Shown here: positions 25,330 through 34,785 of the stretch, piece after piece | Position numbering within the stretch: position 1 is the first letter of the stretch | Layout: the number at the start of each line of letters is the position of its first letter | Source of the DNA: Bradyrhizobium arachidis | GTDB lineage: Bacteria > Pseudomonadota > Alphaproteobacteria > Rhizobiales > Xanthobacteraceae | DNA: 64,000 nt | Assembly (NCBI RefSeq): GCF_015291705.1 | Contig: NZ_CP030050.1 | Coordinates: forward strand, 7,378,001-7,442,000 | Direction of reading: 5' to 3' | Program-made: the position numbers and the translations under genes | Notes under the pieces: generated by a model | What the model saw: the letters and a program-made list of their open reading frames with translations, nothing else | Databases searched by the model: none | Told to the model about the DNA's origin: nothing

Positions 25330-27081
25330 ATGAGTGACAACGAGATCTCCGCCAGGAACAAGATCTTTCCGCGCAATCTGACCGCGCGGAGCAACAGTGC
25401 GCTGGAGCGAGTGGTTGGCAATCCCGCCAATACCCGCCTCGAGTCAGGTGTCGCCAATTGCTTTCCGGGCCTCGAGTTTGACGTTCGAACACTCGACAAC
25501 CGTTTCTTTCCCGGACTTCTGTTCAGGTTCGTGACGAAACCGCTCTATCCGGAGGAGGGCACGATCCCCAATCAACAGGGCGTGCGCCTGCTCTACATCG
25601 ACTACCTCAACGACCCGATGCTACCCGAGACCAGCGAGTTGTCTTGGGTCAAGAAGCTTCTCACCGACTACGATGCCAATGGCAAACTGGCCCAGGCGGT
25701 TTCGAAGGGACGCTGGTATCTCGACTGGATCGAGCAGGACGGCAAGCGTTTATCGATGACCGACCCGCAGGGCAATTATTACTCGTGCGAGATCGCGTGG
25801 CGGTTCATTCGAGGTCTCAGCCCCGAGGGGGAGTTGCGCATCGGCCTCATCAGGCGGGATGCGCTGGACCCCAAGCCCTACTACGAGCTGGTCGGCGAGC
25901 GCCGCCGATATGTCAATGCGGCCGGACTGTACGACCTAGCCTATCGGCCGGGTGAGCTCACGGAGTCGATGTGCAATCCGTGGTCGCATGATTTCCGCGA
26001 TTGTGCCTGTCATTACTGGGCATCGAACCACCCGGACGTGGTGATCCGCGACGTTCCCGGCTCGGTCGAGCAGGCCGGGGCGGCCACGGTGTATGTCGAC
26101 TGGTTATCCGTGGTCGACCGGACCTCGACCATTCCTGCTGCCGGGACGATCGCCCAGAACCGGCTGTTCCAGATCGATCATTACGAGATCAACCAGAAAT
26201 GGGAAAAGCTTCCGTTCGTTCTGGAAGGTCGCGAGATCGGGCGGGAGTATCGCCCGCGACAGGAGGAGCCAGGCCAGCCCTACGGCTCGGATCAAGAGCT
26301 CATCGACGAATTGAGCGAGCTGGCGAGGATGGAGCTGACGCTGGCGCTCGAATACCTCTATGCCCTGCTCTCGCTGCGTGATCCCAAGTCGGCCGAGGTC
26401 CGTAACGCCAAGTGGCCGGGTCTTGCAGCAGATCTCAAGGTGGTACGGGATTTCATTCTGCTGGTCGCAGTCGGGGAGATGGCACATCTTCGATGGGCCA
26501 ACGAGATGCTGTGGGAGCTCGATCGGGCCAACATCCGCCCGAATGGCTGGCGCTACTCGCCCATCGTCGAGCTGGCAAAGAACTATCCAACGCTCCGCCT
26601 CGAGCGCAGGCTGGAGCCGCTCAATCCAAAGACGCTCGATCGTTTCATCGACCTCGAGAGACCGAGCGGCGAGATTACCCGGGCTTACAGCCGCTGCGTC
26701 GCCACCCTGCGAAACACGAAATACCCGGTCGCAGCTTACGAACTGGCGCTGCGCATAGACGGCGAGGGCACGGATCACTACGAGCGTTTCCTCGGCATAA
26801 AGCGAATCCTGCAGGCCTATGGTGGCGGCTCCGGCAGTTTCCCCTATTTGCGCAAGGTGATACGCGGTCGACGCGACCAAACCGAATGCGAACGCGCGCT
26901 CGAACTGTTCGAAGAACTACGAGGCCACCTCGGCAAGGCATACGCGCACGCGGCCGAACGGAACTCCAAGCTCGAGCGGTCCTGTATCGACGCGGCGCGC
27001 AGAACCATGTTGATGTTCCGCGACGAGGCTGAGGACCTTGCAGAAGTGAGGGGCATTGGAGTGCCGTTCTGGGATGACTGA
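25330..27081 (+). CDS. LodA/GoxA-like segment joined to a ferritin-like (VioB-type) domain
   Basis: A 583-residue protein. Residues 1-290 include F-P-G-L-E-F-D at about 46-51 and the motif E-L-T-E-S-M-C-N-P-W at 209-218, followed by D-F-R-D-C-A-C and Y-W-A-S-N-H-P. This resembles the C-terminal region of LodA/GoxA oxidases where Cys and Trp residues lie close together; Cys215, Cys225, Cys227, Trp218 and Trp230 are candidates for cross-linking. Residues about 320-520 look like a four-helix ferritin-like domain of the iminophenylpyruvate-dimer-synthase type (E-L-T-L-A-L-E-Y, then V-G-E-M-A-H-L). The fusion is unusual. Start is uncertain: ATG 25330 is chosen because ATG 25288 overlaps the previous gene. 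Confidence 0.7.
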   Translation: MSDNEISARNKIFPRNLTARSNSALERVVGNPANTRLESGVANCFPGLEFDVRTLDNRFFPGLLFRFVTKPLYPEEGTIPNQQGVRLLYIDYLNDPMLPETSELSWVKKLLTDYDANGKLAQAVSKGRWYLDWIEQDGKRLSMTDPQGNYYSCEIAWRFIRGLSPEGELRIGLIRRDALDPKPYYELVGERRRYVNAAGLYDLAYRPGELTESMCNPWSHDFRDCACHYWASNHPDVVIRDVPGSVEQAGAATVYVDWLSVVDRTSTIPAAGTIAQNRLFQIDHYEINQKWEKLPFVLEGREIGREYRPRQEEPGQPYGSDQELIDELSELARMELTLALEYLYALLSLRDPKSAEVRNAKWPGLAADLKVVRDFILLVAVGEMAHLRWANEMLWELDRANIRPNGWRYSPIVELAKNYPTLRLERRLEPLNPKTLDRFIDLERPSGEITRAYSRCVATLRNTKYPVAAYELALRIDGEGTDHYERFLGIKRILQAYGGGSGSFPYLRKVIRGRRDQTECERALELFEELRGHLGKAYAHAAERNSKLERSCIDAARRTMLMFRDEAEDLAEVRGIGVPFWDD

Positions 27082-28390
27082 GGCGGCGCATTCCAGCTTG
27101 GTGCACGCCTTCGACAGTCAGCGCGGGCGACACATTCTTGTGCCCGACGGGTCACGCATCTACGATCTCGCCTCCGAGCTTGCGCTTGAGGTCGATACGG
27201 CCGTCTCGGCGGGAGAGGACGCGGTGGCGCGCCTTCTTGAACGCTATGGGCTCGCGTCAAGCCCTTACATCGACGATGTCCCGTTGCAGGATCCGCCGAT
27301 CCGCGCATTGTCGCTTGCTGTCGCGCAAAAGTGCAATCTTGGATGCGCCTATTGCTACGCGCAGGGCGGCGACTTTGGTGGCGTCCCGAGGAACATGTCA
27401 TGGCCCATCGCGCGCGCCGCCATCGAGCGACTCATCGATGCTGCAGAACCCGGGCAACGCGTAAATCTAGCCTTTCTCGGCGGCGAACCGCTCGTTAACC
27501 GCGCGCTCGTTCGTGATGCCACCGCCTTCGCCGCAGATCAGGCCAAGGCAAGGGATATCCGCGTCGGATTCTCGATCACCACCAACGGAACGCTGCTGAG
27601 CGCGGAGGACGCGTCCTTTTTTGAGGAATACGGCTTCGCGGTAACGGTGAGCCTTGATGGCGTCGGTGACACCCATGACCGTTTACGGCCGTTCCGGGGA
27701 GGAGACGGCAGCTATGCCAGGATCATGGCCCGAGTGAAGCCGTTGCTCGACCGACAGCAACGCATGCAGGTTTCGGCCCGTGTGACCGTGACGCCGCTCA
27801 ACATCCAGCTGCAAGACATGCTCGATGAATTCGTTGCGACGGGTTTTCACAGTGTCGGCTTTTCCCCGATGCTGAGCGCGCCGATGGGACGATTGGAATT
27901 GAACCAGCCAGATCTCATGACGATGCTGGAAGAGATGATTGGCTGCGCTCGCAAATTCGAGAGTGAGACAGTTGCCGGTCGACGCTACCCGTTCTCGAAC
28001 ATGACCGAGGCGCTTCGCCAGATCCACCGCGGCATACACCGCCCCTATTCCTGCGGCGCCGGTGCCGGGTATTTTGGCGTATCCGCGGAGGGCGGTCTCT
28101 TTGCGTGTCACCGCTTCGTTGACGACGAGAATGGACGTCTCGGCGACGTCAAGGACGGCCTGCAACGCGACAAGCGAAACGCCTGGCTCGCAGAACGCCA
28201 CGTGCATCGCCAGGAGCCGTGCAGCAAGTGCTGGGCCCGCTATCTGTGCGGCGGTGGTTGCCACCACGAGGTCATTTACCGCGGCCGACCCGCATGTGAT
28301 TTCATCCGCGGATGGCTGCACCATTGCCTGATCACGTATGTCAACGTGATGGAGCAGCGACCTGATTTCTTTTCCGCCGAGAGGAGCTGA
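27074..28390 (+). CDS. Radical SAM/SPASM protein, possible peptide or cofactor maturase
   Basis: A 438-residue enzyme. The radical SAM cluster is C-N-L-G-C-A-Y-C (Cys87, 91, 94). G-G-E-P-L at about 137 binds SAM. A SPASM-type C-terminus has eight cysteines (about 327, 345, 383, 386, 392, 396, 408, 418), including C-S-K-C-W-A-R-Y-L-C-G-G-G-C, enough for two auxiliary clusters. Relatives include QhpD, which makes Cys-to-acid thioether links in quinohemoprotein amine dehydrogenase, plus PqqE and anSME. The start overlaps the previous stop by eight bases, so it is coupled to the Cys/Trp-rich protein, its likely substrate. An N-terminal 70-residue region may bind the substrate peptide. Confidence 0.88.
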   Translation: MTEAAHSSLVHAFDSQRGRHILVPDGSRIYDLASELALEVDTAVSAGEDAVARLLERYGLASSPYIDDVPLQDPPIRALSLAVAQKCNLGCAYCYAQGGDFGGVPRNMSWPIARAAIERLIDAAEPGQRVNLAFLGGEPLVNRALVRDATAFAADQAKARDIRVGFSITTNGTLLSAEDASFFEEYGFAVTVSLDGVGDTHDRLRPFRGGDGSYARIMARVKPLLDRQQRMQVSARVTVTPLNIQLQDMLDEFVATGFHSVGFSPMLSAPMGRLELNQPDLMTMLEEMIGCARKFESETVAGRRYPFSNMTEALRQIHRGIHRPYSCGAGAGYFGVSAEGGLFACHRFVDDENGRLGDVKDGLQRDKRNAWLAERHVHRQEPCSKCWARYLCGGGCHHEVIYRGRPACDFIRGWLHHCLITYVNVMEQRPDFFSAERS

Positions 28391-28413
28391 GCCTGCATCG
28401 CTCGATCCAAGAC

Positions 28414-29772
28414 GTGTGTGTTGTGGGCGGGGGGCCCGCGGGGACGACCGTCTCGCGCCGCCTGGCCCAGCTCGGGTATCGAGTTTGCCTCATCGAGCGT
28501 CAGGATGGGTCACGGCGGCCCGCGGCCGAGGCGCTTCCATCGTCGATCCGTGGTCCGCTTGAGCAACTCGACCTCTGGGAAGGACTCGAGCAGGTTGGCT
28601 ATTTGCGCTGCGATCGAATGCGCGCGAGATGGCGTGACGAGGCTGCATCGCAGCAGGATAACGCCGCGATCATTGTGGACCGCACGCTCTTTGACCGCTT
28701 CCTGATCGAAGCAGCGAGAAAGGCTGGCGTGACCGTCCTGTGTCCGGCGCGGGCGCGCCGGCCCGCTTTCGTCGACGAGCGTTGGATTATTCCGATCGAC
28801 GCGCGGGACGCGGGGGCCCTTGTCGTCGAGGCTCAATTCCTTGTCGATGCGACGGGACGGCGCGGCGGCTGCCGGCCGGCCGGCGCGCCGACCATCGCAC
28901 TCTGCGGTCGCTGGCAGGGCAAGGTTTCCTCATCGCCGGCGGAAATGTGCATCGATGCTGGCGAGCATGCCTGGTTCTGGGCAGCTCCGCTTTCACATGA
29001 CAGCGCGACTGCGCAGGTGTTCATACACCCGCAATCGTATACGCGCCGCGGCGCGGCGGATTGCGCTACCCTCTACCGCACCCTGCTCGATCAGTCGCGC
29101 CTGGCTCGAGAATTTCTGCGCGGTTTGTCGCTTGCCGATATCCGGATCCGCGACGCCACCTTTCGGGTGGACAACGAAACGGTGACGCCGAATTCCATCA
29201 AGGTTGGGGATCGGGCATTCGCAATGGATCCGCTGTCCTCTCAGGGAGTTCAGGCCGCCATTCGTTCCGGCCTGCAGGCGAGCGCCGTCATTCACACAAT
29301 CCTGCGCCGCGCGGACCTGGAGGCGGCCCTGGAGTTCTATCGCGCGACGCTGCAGGGAGCGGTCAAGGTCCACGATCGCCATGCGTCCGAAGTCTATGCC
29401 TCTCAGGCCCTGTATGCGTCGTCATTCTGGCAATCGCGTTCGAGCACGCGATCCCTCGAGGAAAAGAAGCCTGCCGCCTCGATCAGGATTTCCGACAATC
29501 CTGAGCTGATGCTCTCGCAGAACGCCAGGCTGATCGCGCTGCCTGTCATCGAAGGCGATGAGATTCGCCGTCGCACGGCTCTGACGCACCCCGGACTGGA
29601 GCGTCCAGTTGCGTGGCTTGGCGGTGTACCCCTTGGTACCGTCCTGTCCGCAATCAGATCGAAGCGGCCCGCCGCTTCGATCCTCGCCGAATGGTCCGGA
29701 CAGACGACGCCGGCGCAGGCCCACGCCTTGTTGGACTGGATGATTGCGCGTGAGATCCTAGTGAACGCTTGA
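28414..29772 (+). CDS. FAD-dependent monooxygenase, LodB/QhpG-like
   Basis: A flavoprotein of about 452 residues with the FAD motif V-V-G-G-G-P-A-G-T-T at its very start, a V-D-A-T-G-R-R-G motif at about 145 and D-P-L-S-S-Q-G-V-Q at about 270, as in the halogenase/monooxygenase group. LodB and QhpG, which are needed for CTQ formation in LodA and in quinohemoprotein amine dehydrogenase, belong here. The GTG at 28414 would begin directly in the first strand. A CTG at 28393 behind GAGGAG would add seven residues and looks structurally better. The C-terminal 60 residues (V-P-L-G-T-V-L to L-D-W-M-I-A-R-E-I-L) form a helical tail. It ends tail to tail with the cyclase gene, overlapping by 15 bases. 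Confidence 0.82.
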   Translation: MCVVGGGPAGTTVSRRLAQLGYRVCLIERQDGSRRPAAEALPSSIRGPLEQLDLWEGLEQVGYLRCDRMRARWRDEAASQQDNAAIIVDRTLFDRFLIEAARKAGVTVLCPARARRPAFVDERWIIPIDARDAGALVVEAQFLVDATGRRGGCRPAGAPTIALCGRWQGKVSSSPAEMCIDAGEHAWFWAAPLSHDSATAQVFIHPQSYTRRGAADCATLYRTLLDQSRLAREFLRGLSLADIRIRDATFRVDNETVTPNSIKVGDRAFAMDPLSSQGVQAAIRSGLQASAVIHTILRRADLEAALEFYRATLQGAVKVHDRHASEVYASQALYASSFWQSRSSTRSLEEKKPAASIRISDNPELMLSQNARLIALPVIEGDEIRRRTALTHPGLERPVAWLGGVPLGTVLSAIRSKRPAASILAEWSGQTTPAQAHALLDWMIAREILVNA

Positions 29773-32700
29773 GCTCAGGCCTCGCAGGATTTTCTGTGCC
29801 TTTTTCATATCGGCGCCATCTCGGCCCTCGGTAAAACCATCGTAAACAGGCCTGAGGATTGCATTGGCTTCGGCCGCGCGGCCGATCGCCTGCAACAGAG
29901 ATGCAAGGCTGGTCGCAGCCCGCAGCTCCCACACACGTGCGGATTGTCGTCTGGCGATTTCGACTGCCTTGCGGAAACTGCTTTCGGCTTCATCGAGGCG
30001 CGGTTTGTCGACCAGCGTTTTCAATTCGCCGACCAGGCGGTGCAGTTCGGCTTCCATCCAGCGCTCGTCCGTTGCCTCGACGATCGCGTGAGCCTCCTCG
30101 AGCGCCTTCAGCCCCTGCAGCGGGTCACCAGCCGCCGCATGTGCGTCGGCAATGAGGGCCAGATGCATGGGGCGGTAATTCAATGCGCCGGTCGACCACC
30201 AATCTGCCGCCGTATCCTGCAGTTCCTCGAGCCGCCGCTGAAGCCGGCCGCGCGCAGGCCGACAAGCGGCGACACAAAAGGCGCTGGCAGCCACAGCCAT
30301 GCGAAAGGAGTGTCCTTTGGTCAGCTCGAGCATTTCACGGGCTACCGATGCGCCCGCTTTCCATTCCCCCAAGGCTACCCGGAGGACACCACGAAACATA
30401 TGCGTCTGAACGAGGCTGTACGTGTGGCCGACCTTCTTTGCGTGCGCGAGCGTCCATTCCTCGCGATCATTGGCTTGGTCAGGAAGACCCATCAGCCGCA
30501 GCGCAAACGCGAGAAAACTCGACGCCGTTTGCCCATGGTCGGTGCCGTAGAGAAACGCCAGCGGCCCGTCTTCGACTGGGTCATACAAGGCAAGCGAACG
30601 TTCAAGGTGTTGGCGCGCCTCCGCGAAGTGCCCCCTATGAAACAACACTGCGCCGACGGCCCTGTGGCCAATCATTCGATAAAGCCGATCGGCGCGGGTT
30701 TCCGCGAGCTCCAGCAGTTCGCGCGCGGCGTCGCCAGCGGCGGCATTTTCCGCCCGCACCAGGTGATATCCGTACAGACCCGCCAGACAAGGTGCGAGCA
30801 AGGTCTTGTCACCGGTCTGCCAGCAGAGGTCCTTTGCGCGACGAAACGCCTTTCCGGTCTCGGTCCCGGCCGGCCCCTCGACTGCCCGCAGCACGCCACC
30901 GAGCCGCGCGCAAATTTCGAGCTCGAGGGCGTCGCGTTCCGGGCCGGTGGGGAGCGTCTCGACAAGACGCAAAGCCTGACGGAGATGCGCGTCGGCTTCG
31001 GCAGGCGCCGAACGCTCGGCTGCCCACTTGCCGGCGCGTACCCAATAGTGAATCGATTTCCGGATGTCGCTGTCGCGTTGCCAATGCTGGGCGAGCAACT
31101 CCGGTTGGGATTGCGTGAGGGCAGGAAAATGGACCTCCAGGGTCTGCGCGACGCGCCGGTGGATGTCGCGACGACGCGAATGGAGGATGCTCTCATAGGC
31201 CGCATCTCGCACCAAAGCGTGCTTGTAGACATAGATGGTGCCGGACCGCGGCGATTGACGATAAAGCAGGTCTCCCCTGATGAGTTCGTCGAGTTTGCTC
31301 CGGAGATCGACCCGGCTCATGGCCGTAACGGCTGCGATCAGATCCTCGCGGAACTCGCGTCCGATCGCGGCACCAATTTGCAGAATGTCTTTGGCCCCCT
31401 GCAGCCGGTCGAGTTTTGCGATCAGTGAGTCCTGGAGCGTTTCGGGGATTTCGGCGGCCAGAGCTCCGCCGGTGGCGCCACTCAGCTTTGCAGCCAACAC
31501 TGACTTGGTGAGCTCTTCAATGAACAAGGGATTGCCGTCCGATCGAGCGACAATCTGGTCCAGCACTCCCGAGGGTACGGTTTTGCCTTGTATGATCTTG
31601 TCGACCATGACGACGCCCGCATTGCGGTCAAGTCGCTCGAGCGGAAGCGACATGATATGCTGGCCTTGCCAGGATGAAGCAAACTCCGGTCGGAACGTCA
31701 AAATCATCAGGACGGGAAGCGTCTTGATGCGATCGATCAGGATGCCGAGCAGTTCAAGCGTTGTCGGGTCGAACCAGTGCAGTTCCTCGCACACCACCAG
31801 AATTGGCTCGGCCGTGGCTCGTTCGGCCATGAGATTGACGATGATTTCGAACGTTCGTCGCTTGCGAACTTCCAAATCCCGATGAGCAGGAGGATCTGCA
31901 GCGGCGGGCGGCAATGAAATGAGGGACGCAAGAACGGCTGCCGCGTTGCCGTCGCGGGATTCCGGCGTCGGTGCGAGTGAAGCCTCGAGTTTCTCGCGCC
32001 GCTGCAGCGCAGGATCATCGTGACTGATCCCGGCATCGCGCTCGATCTGTGCGATGACCGGACTGAGCGGGCTGTTCCGCAAGTACTCCGAACCGAAATA
32101 GTCAGTTCGCAGATGCGACTGCTGGATCTGATCGGCAAACTCCTGCACGAGACGGGATTTGCCGATGCCGGGCTCGCCGCTAACCAATACCACTTGCCCC
32201 GATCCGCCGGATGCCGAATGCCAGCGGCTCGTGAGCATGGCAATCTCGGTTTTGCGCCCGACATAAGGCGTCAATCCAACCTTGCGACGCGCCTCGAAAC
32301 GGCCGGCAAAGGGTCGCTCGCGGACGACGGTCCATGCCTTGATGGGTGTCGCGAAACCTGCCAGCGACAGCGGCTCCAATTCGATACACTCAAACACGTG
32401 ACCGGCGAGATTGTACGTGGAGTCCGCGACCACGAGGCCATTTGGTTCTGCGATGGACTGAAGGCGTGCAGCCAGATTGGGCGTTTGGCCGACGACCCCG
32501 TGGCGCTCCATGAGCATTCCGTCGTTATCGTCTCCCACGATCACCGGACCGGTCGCGATGCCGACACGAACCTGGACGCGCAGGTTCGGAATCGCCTCGA
32601 GCGCGCTGACGTCCTCGACAATCGCGAGCGCGGCGCGTATCGCCCGTTCGGCGTCATCCTCGTGAGCCTGCGGATATCCGAAGTAGACGATGATCCCATC

Positions 32701-33075
32701 GCCCACATAACGCGCGATAAATCCATCATATCGGGCGATCACCGCCGCGCAACAGCGTTGATACGCGCCGATCACGGACGCCAGATCTTCAGGATCGAGC
32801 TGCGTCGCCAGAACCGTCGACCCCTTCAGGTCGCAAAACATCACTGTAAGCTGCCGGCGTTCCCATTGTTTGGGGCCGAGCAGCTCGCGGTTCGACCGCA
32901 GGTCCGCTATGGCCTGAAGCAGACGCTTGCGGTCGCCAAGTGCGCGGACACCGAGATCCTTCAGATCGGCGTTAGACAGCTGAGTAGCGACTTCAAGATC
33001 GATCCTATTCGCCTCGAACGCCGTCTCGTACATCCCAAGTCCGAGACGGTTGAGCCATACGCCAATGGTCTCCAC
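29758..33075 (-). CDS. SAM-domain / class III cyclase / AAA ATPase / TPR signalling protein
   Basis: About 1105 residues in four parts. A sterile-alpha-motif domain (about 1-60) is followed by a class III nucleotide cyclase domain (about 75-250), with metal-binding Asp in F-C-D-L-K-G-S-T and Y-V-G-D-G-I-I. An ATPase domain comes next, with Walker A S-G-E-P-G-I-G-K-S-R near 310, then a long TPR-like C-terminus ending with Y-D-G-F-T-E-G. Such proteins are common in Bradyrhizobium; whether they make cAMP or only bind nucleotides is uncertain. The GTG at 33075 has AGGAGGGG at perfect distance and is chosen over a GTG nine codons upstream. Its link to the LodA-like cluster is only by position. Confidence 0.85.
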   Translation of the reverse strand: METIGVWLNRLGLGMYETAFEANRIDLEVATQLSNADLKDLGVRALGDRKRLLQAIADLRSNRELLGPKQWERRQLTVMFCDLKGSTVLATQLDPEDLASVIGAYQRCCAAVIARYDGFIARYVGDGIIVYFGYPQAHEDDAERAIRAALAIVEDVSALEAIPNLRVQVRVGIATGPVIVGDDNDGMLMERHGVVGQTPNLAARLQSIAEPNGLVVADSTYNLAGHVFECIELEPLSLAGFATPIKAWTVVRERPFAGRFEARRKVGLTPYVGRKTEIAMLTSRWHSASGGSGQVVLVSGEPGIGKSRLVQEFADQIQQSHLRTDYFGSEYLRNSPLSPVIAQIERDAGISHDDPALQRREKLEASLAPTPESRDGNAAAVLASLISLPPAAADPPAHRDLEVRKRRTFEIIVNLMAERATAEPILVVCEELHWFDPTTLELLGILIDRIKTLPVLMILTFRPEFASSWQGQHIMSLPLERLDRNAGVVMVDKIIQGKTVPSGVLDQIVARSDGNPLFIEELTKSVLAAKLSGATGGALAAEIPETLQDSLIAKLDRLQGAKDILQIGAAIGREFREDLIAAVTAMSRVDLRSKLDELIRGDLLYRQSPRSGTIYVYKHALVRDAAYESILHSRRRDIHRRVAQTLEVHFPALTQSQPELLAQHWQRDSDIRKSIHYWVRAGKWAAERSAPAEADAHLRQALRLVETLPTGPERDALELEICARLGGVLRAVEGPAGTETGKAFRRAKDLCWQTGDKTLLAPCLAGLYGYHLVRAENAAAGDAARELLELAETRADRLYRMIGHRAVGAVLFHRGHFAEARQHLERSLALYDPVEDGPLAFLYGTDHGQTASSFLAFALRLMGLPDQANDREEWTLAHAKKVGHTYSLVQTHMFRGVLRVALGEWKAGASVAREMLELTKGHSFRMAVAASAFCVAACRPARGRLQRRLEELQDTAADWWSTGALNYRPMHLALIADAHAAAGDPLQGLKALEEAHAIVEATDERWMEAELHRLVGELKTLVDKPRLDEAESSFRKAVEIARRQSARVWELRAATSLASLLQAIGRAAEANAILRPVYDGFTEGRDGADMKKAQKILRGLSSSVH

Positions 33076-33328
33076 AGGACCCCTCCTGTGCTGCCCTTGC
33101 ACGGCTTTTTCCCGAAGAAAACCCGGTATAGTCGGCTATTTGGCAGCGCCCCTTATGCAATTGACACACTATACTATACGGAGGGATTTGGCCAAGTTCG
33201 CCGGAGCCGGAGTCCTGCTAGACTAAATTCGGAATAACCAAAATTCTCGATTTCCCCCTTTCACCTTGCGCGCGTCGCTCATGACGGTGGGGTTGCACCT
33301 TCGAGTCCTGCCGTGCTCGCCAGCAAGA

Positions 33329-34738
33329 TCAGTCGATCAACGGGTAGATCTTCCCCGGATTCATGATCCCGTTCGGATCGAGCGCCCGCTTGATTGCTTT
33401 CATTAACGCGACGCCTTCGCCGTGCTCGGTCTGCATGTGCACGATCTTGTGGACCCCGACGCCGTGCTCGCCCGAGCAGGTGCCGCCCATGCTGATCGCC
33501 CGCCGGGAGGTGCGGAAGGCGAGCGCCTCGGTACGCTCGGTCTCATCTGCGTCGTTGGGATCGAACAGGATGCCGAGATGGAAATTGCCGTCACCGACAT
33601 GGCCGACGATCGGCGCGGTCAGTCCAGAGGCGACGATATCCGCCTTGGTTTCCAGGAGGCAGGCCGGCAGGGCCGAGATCGGGACGCAGGCGTCGGTGCC
33701 CATGTTGTTCTTGCCCGGGCTCAGCGCCATCACCGCCTGGTAGGAATTGTGGCGCGCCTTCCAGAGGCGGTTGCGATCCTCGGGACGCTCGGCAAACTGA
33801 AATTCGCCGCCGCCATGATCCGCCGTGATCGCCTGCATCATCTCGACCTCCTCCTGCACACCGGCCGGCGTGCCGTGGAATTCGAGAAACAGCGTCGGCG
33901 TCTCGACATAGTCGAGCTTCGAATAGCGGATCGCGGCGCGCATCTGCACCTCGTCGAGCAGCTCGATGCGCGCCATCCTCAGGTTGGACTGGAGCGCCGC
34001 GACGACAGCGGCGACCGCTCCCTCCAGCGAATTGAACTGGCAGACCGCGGCGACGATCGTCTCCGGCAGGCCGTAAAGCTTGAGCTGGACTTCCGTGATG
34101 ACGCCGAGCGTGCCTTCGCTGCCGACATAGAGATGCGTGAGATCGAGCCCGGCGGAGGATTTTCGCGCCCGGCTGCCGGTGCGCACGATGCGGCCGTCGG
34201 GCGTGACGACGGTCAGGCCGAGAATGTTCTCGCGCATGGTGCCGTAGCGCACCGCATTGGTGCCGGAAGCGCGGGTCGAGGCCATACCGCCGATCGAGGC
34301 GTTGGCGCCGGGATCGACCGGGAAGAACAGCCCGGTATCGCGGACGTGCGCGTTGAGGGCCTCGCGGGTGACGCCGGCCTGAACCCGGCAGTCGAGCGCG
34401 TCGGGCGAGACGTCCAGGATCTTGTCGAAGCGGCCCATGTCCAGCGACACGCCGCCGGCAAGCGCGGCGAGTTGGCCCTCGAGCGATGACCCCGCACCGA
34501 ACGGCGTCACCGGCACGCGACATTCGTTGCAGAGGGCGAGGATGAAGGCGACCTCTTCATTGGTCTCAGGGAAGACCACGAGATCGGGCACGCCGATCGC
34601 CGGCAGGCCCTCGCCATGGCTGTGCTGATTGAGCACTGCCTGCGCGGCCGAGACCCGCGCGCCCAAGCGCTCGGCGAGCCTTGTCTTGACCTCGGCAATT
34701 GTCCCGGGTGCCGGGCGCAGCAGGGCCTGGGCATTCAT
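33329..34738 (-). CDS. FAD-linked D-lactate/2-hydroxyacid dehydrogenase (cytochrome type)
   Basis: A 469-residue VAO-fold flavoprotein. The FAD-binding stretch is P-V-T-P-F-G-A-G-S-S-L-E-G at about 73-85, and D-P-G-A-N-A-S-I-G-G-M at about 128-138. The C-terminal domain has the metal and substrate segment V-G-H-V-G-D-G-N-F-H and ends in G-E-H-G-V-G, as in D-lactate dehydrogenase and GlcD. It oxidises a D-2-hydroxyacid and passes electrons to the respiratory chain. AAGGAGG five bases before the ATG at 34738 fixes the start; the longer reading to 34789 is not supported. DhaL and DhaK genes lie upstream on the same strand, so it probably belongs to that operon. Confidence 0.88.
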   Translation of the reverse strand: MNAQALLRPAPGTIAEVKTRLAERLGARVSAAQAVLNQHSHGEGLPAIGVPDLVVFPETNEEVAFILALCNECRVPVTPFGAGSSLEGQLAALAGGVSLDMGRFDKILDVSPDALDCRVQAGVTREALNAHVRDTGLFFPVDPGANASIGGMASTRASGTNAVRYGTMRENILGLTVVTPDGRIVRTGSRARKSSAGLDLTHLYVGSEGTLGVITEVQLKLYGLPETIVAAVCQFNSLEGAVAAVVAALQSNLRMARIELLDEVQMRAAIRYSKLDYVETPTLFLEFHGTPAGVQEEVEMMQAITADHGGGEFQFAERPEDRNRLWKARHNSYQAVMALSPGKNNMGTDACVPISALPACLLETKADIVASGLTAPIVGHVGDGNFHLGILFDPNDADETERTEALAFRTSRRAISMGGTCSGEHGVGVHKIVHMQTEHGEGVALMKAIKRALDPNGIMNPGKIYPLID

Positions 34739-34785
34739 GTCGGCCTCCTTTTTCTCCCCCCATCTGCACGAGCGCCCTTCGCGTA

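Noticed and set aside
33103..33328. Possible promoter TTGACA with TATACT nearby (about 33163-33180)
   Set aside because: The spacing between the boxes is far too short and no gene follows in that direction.
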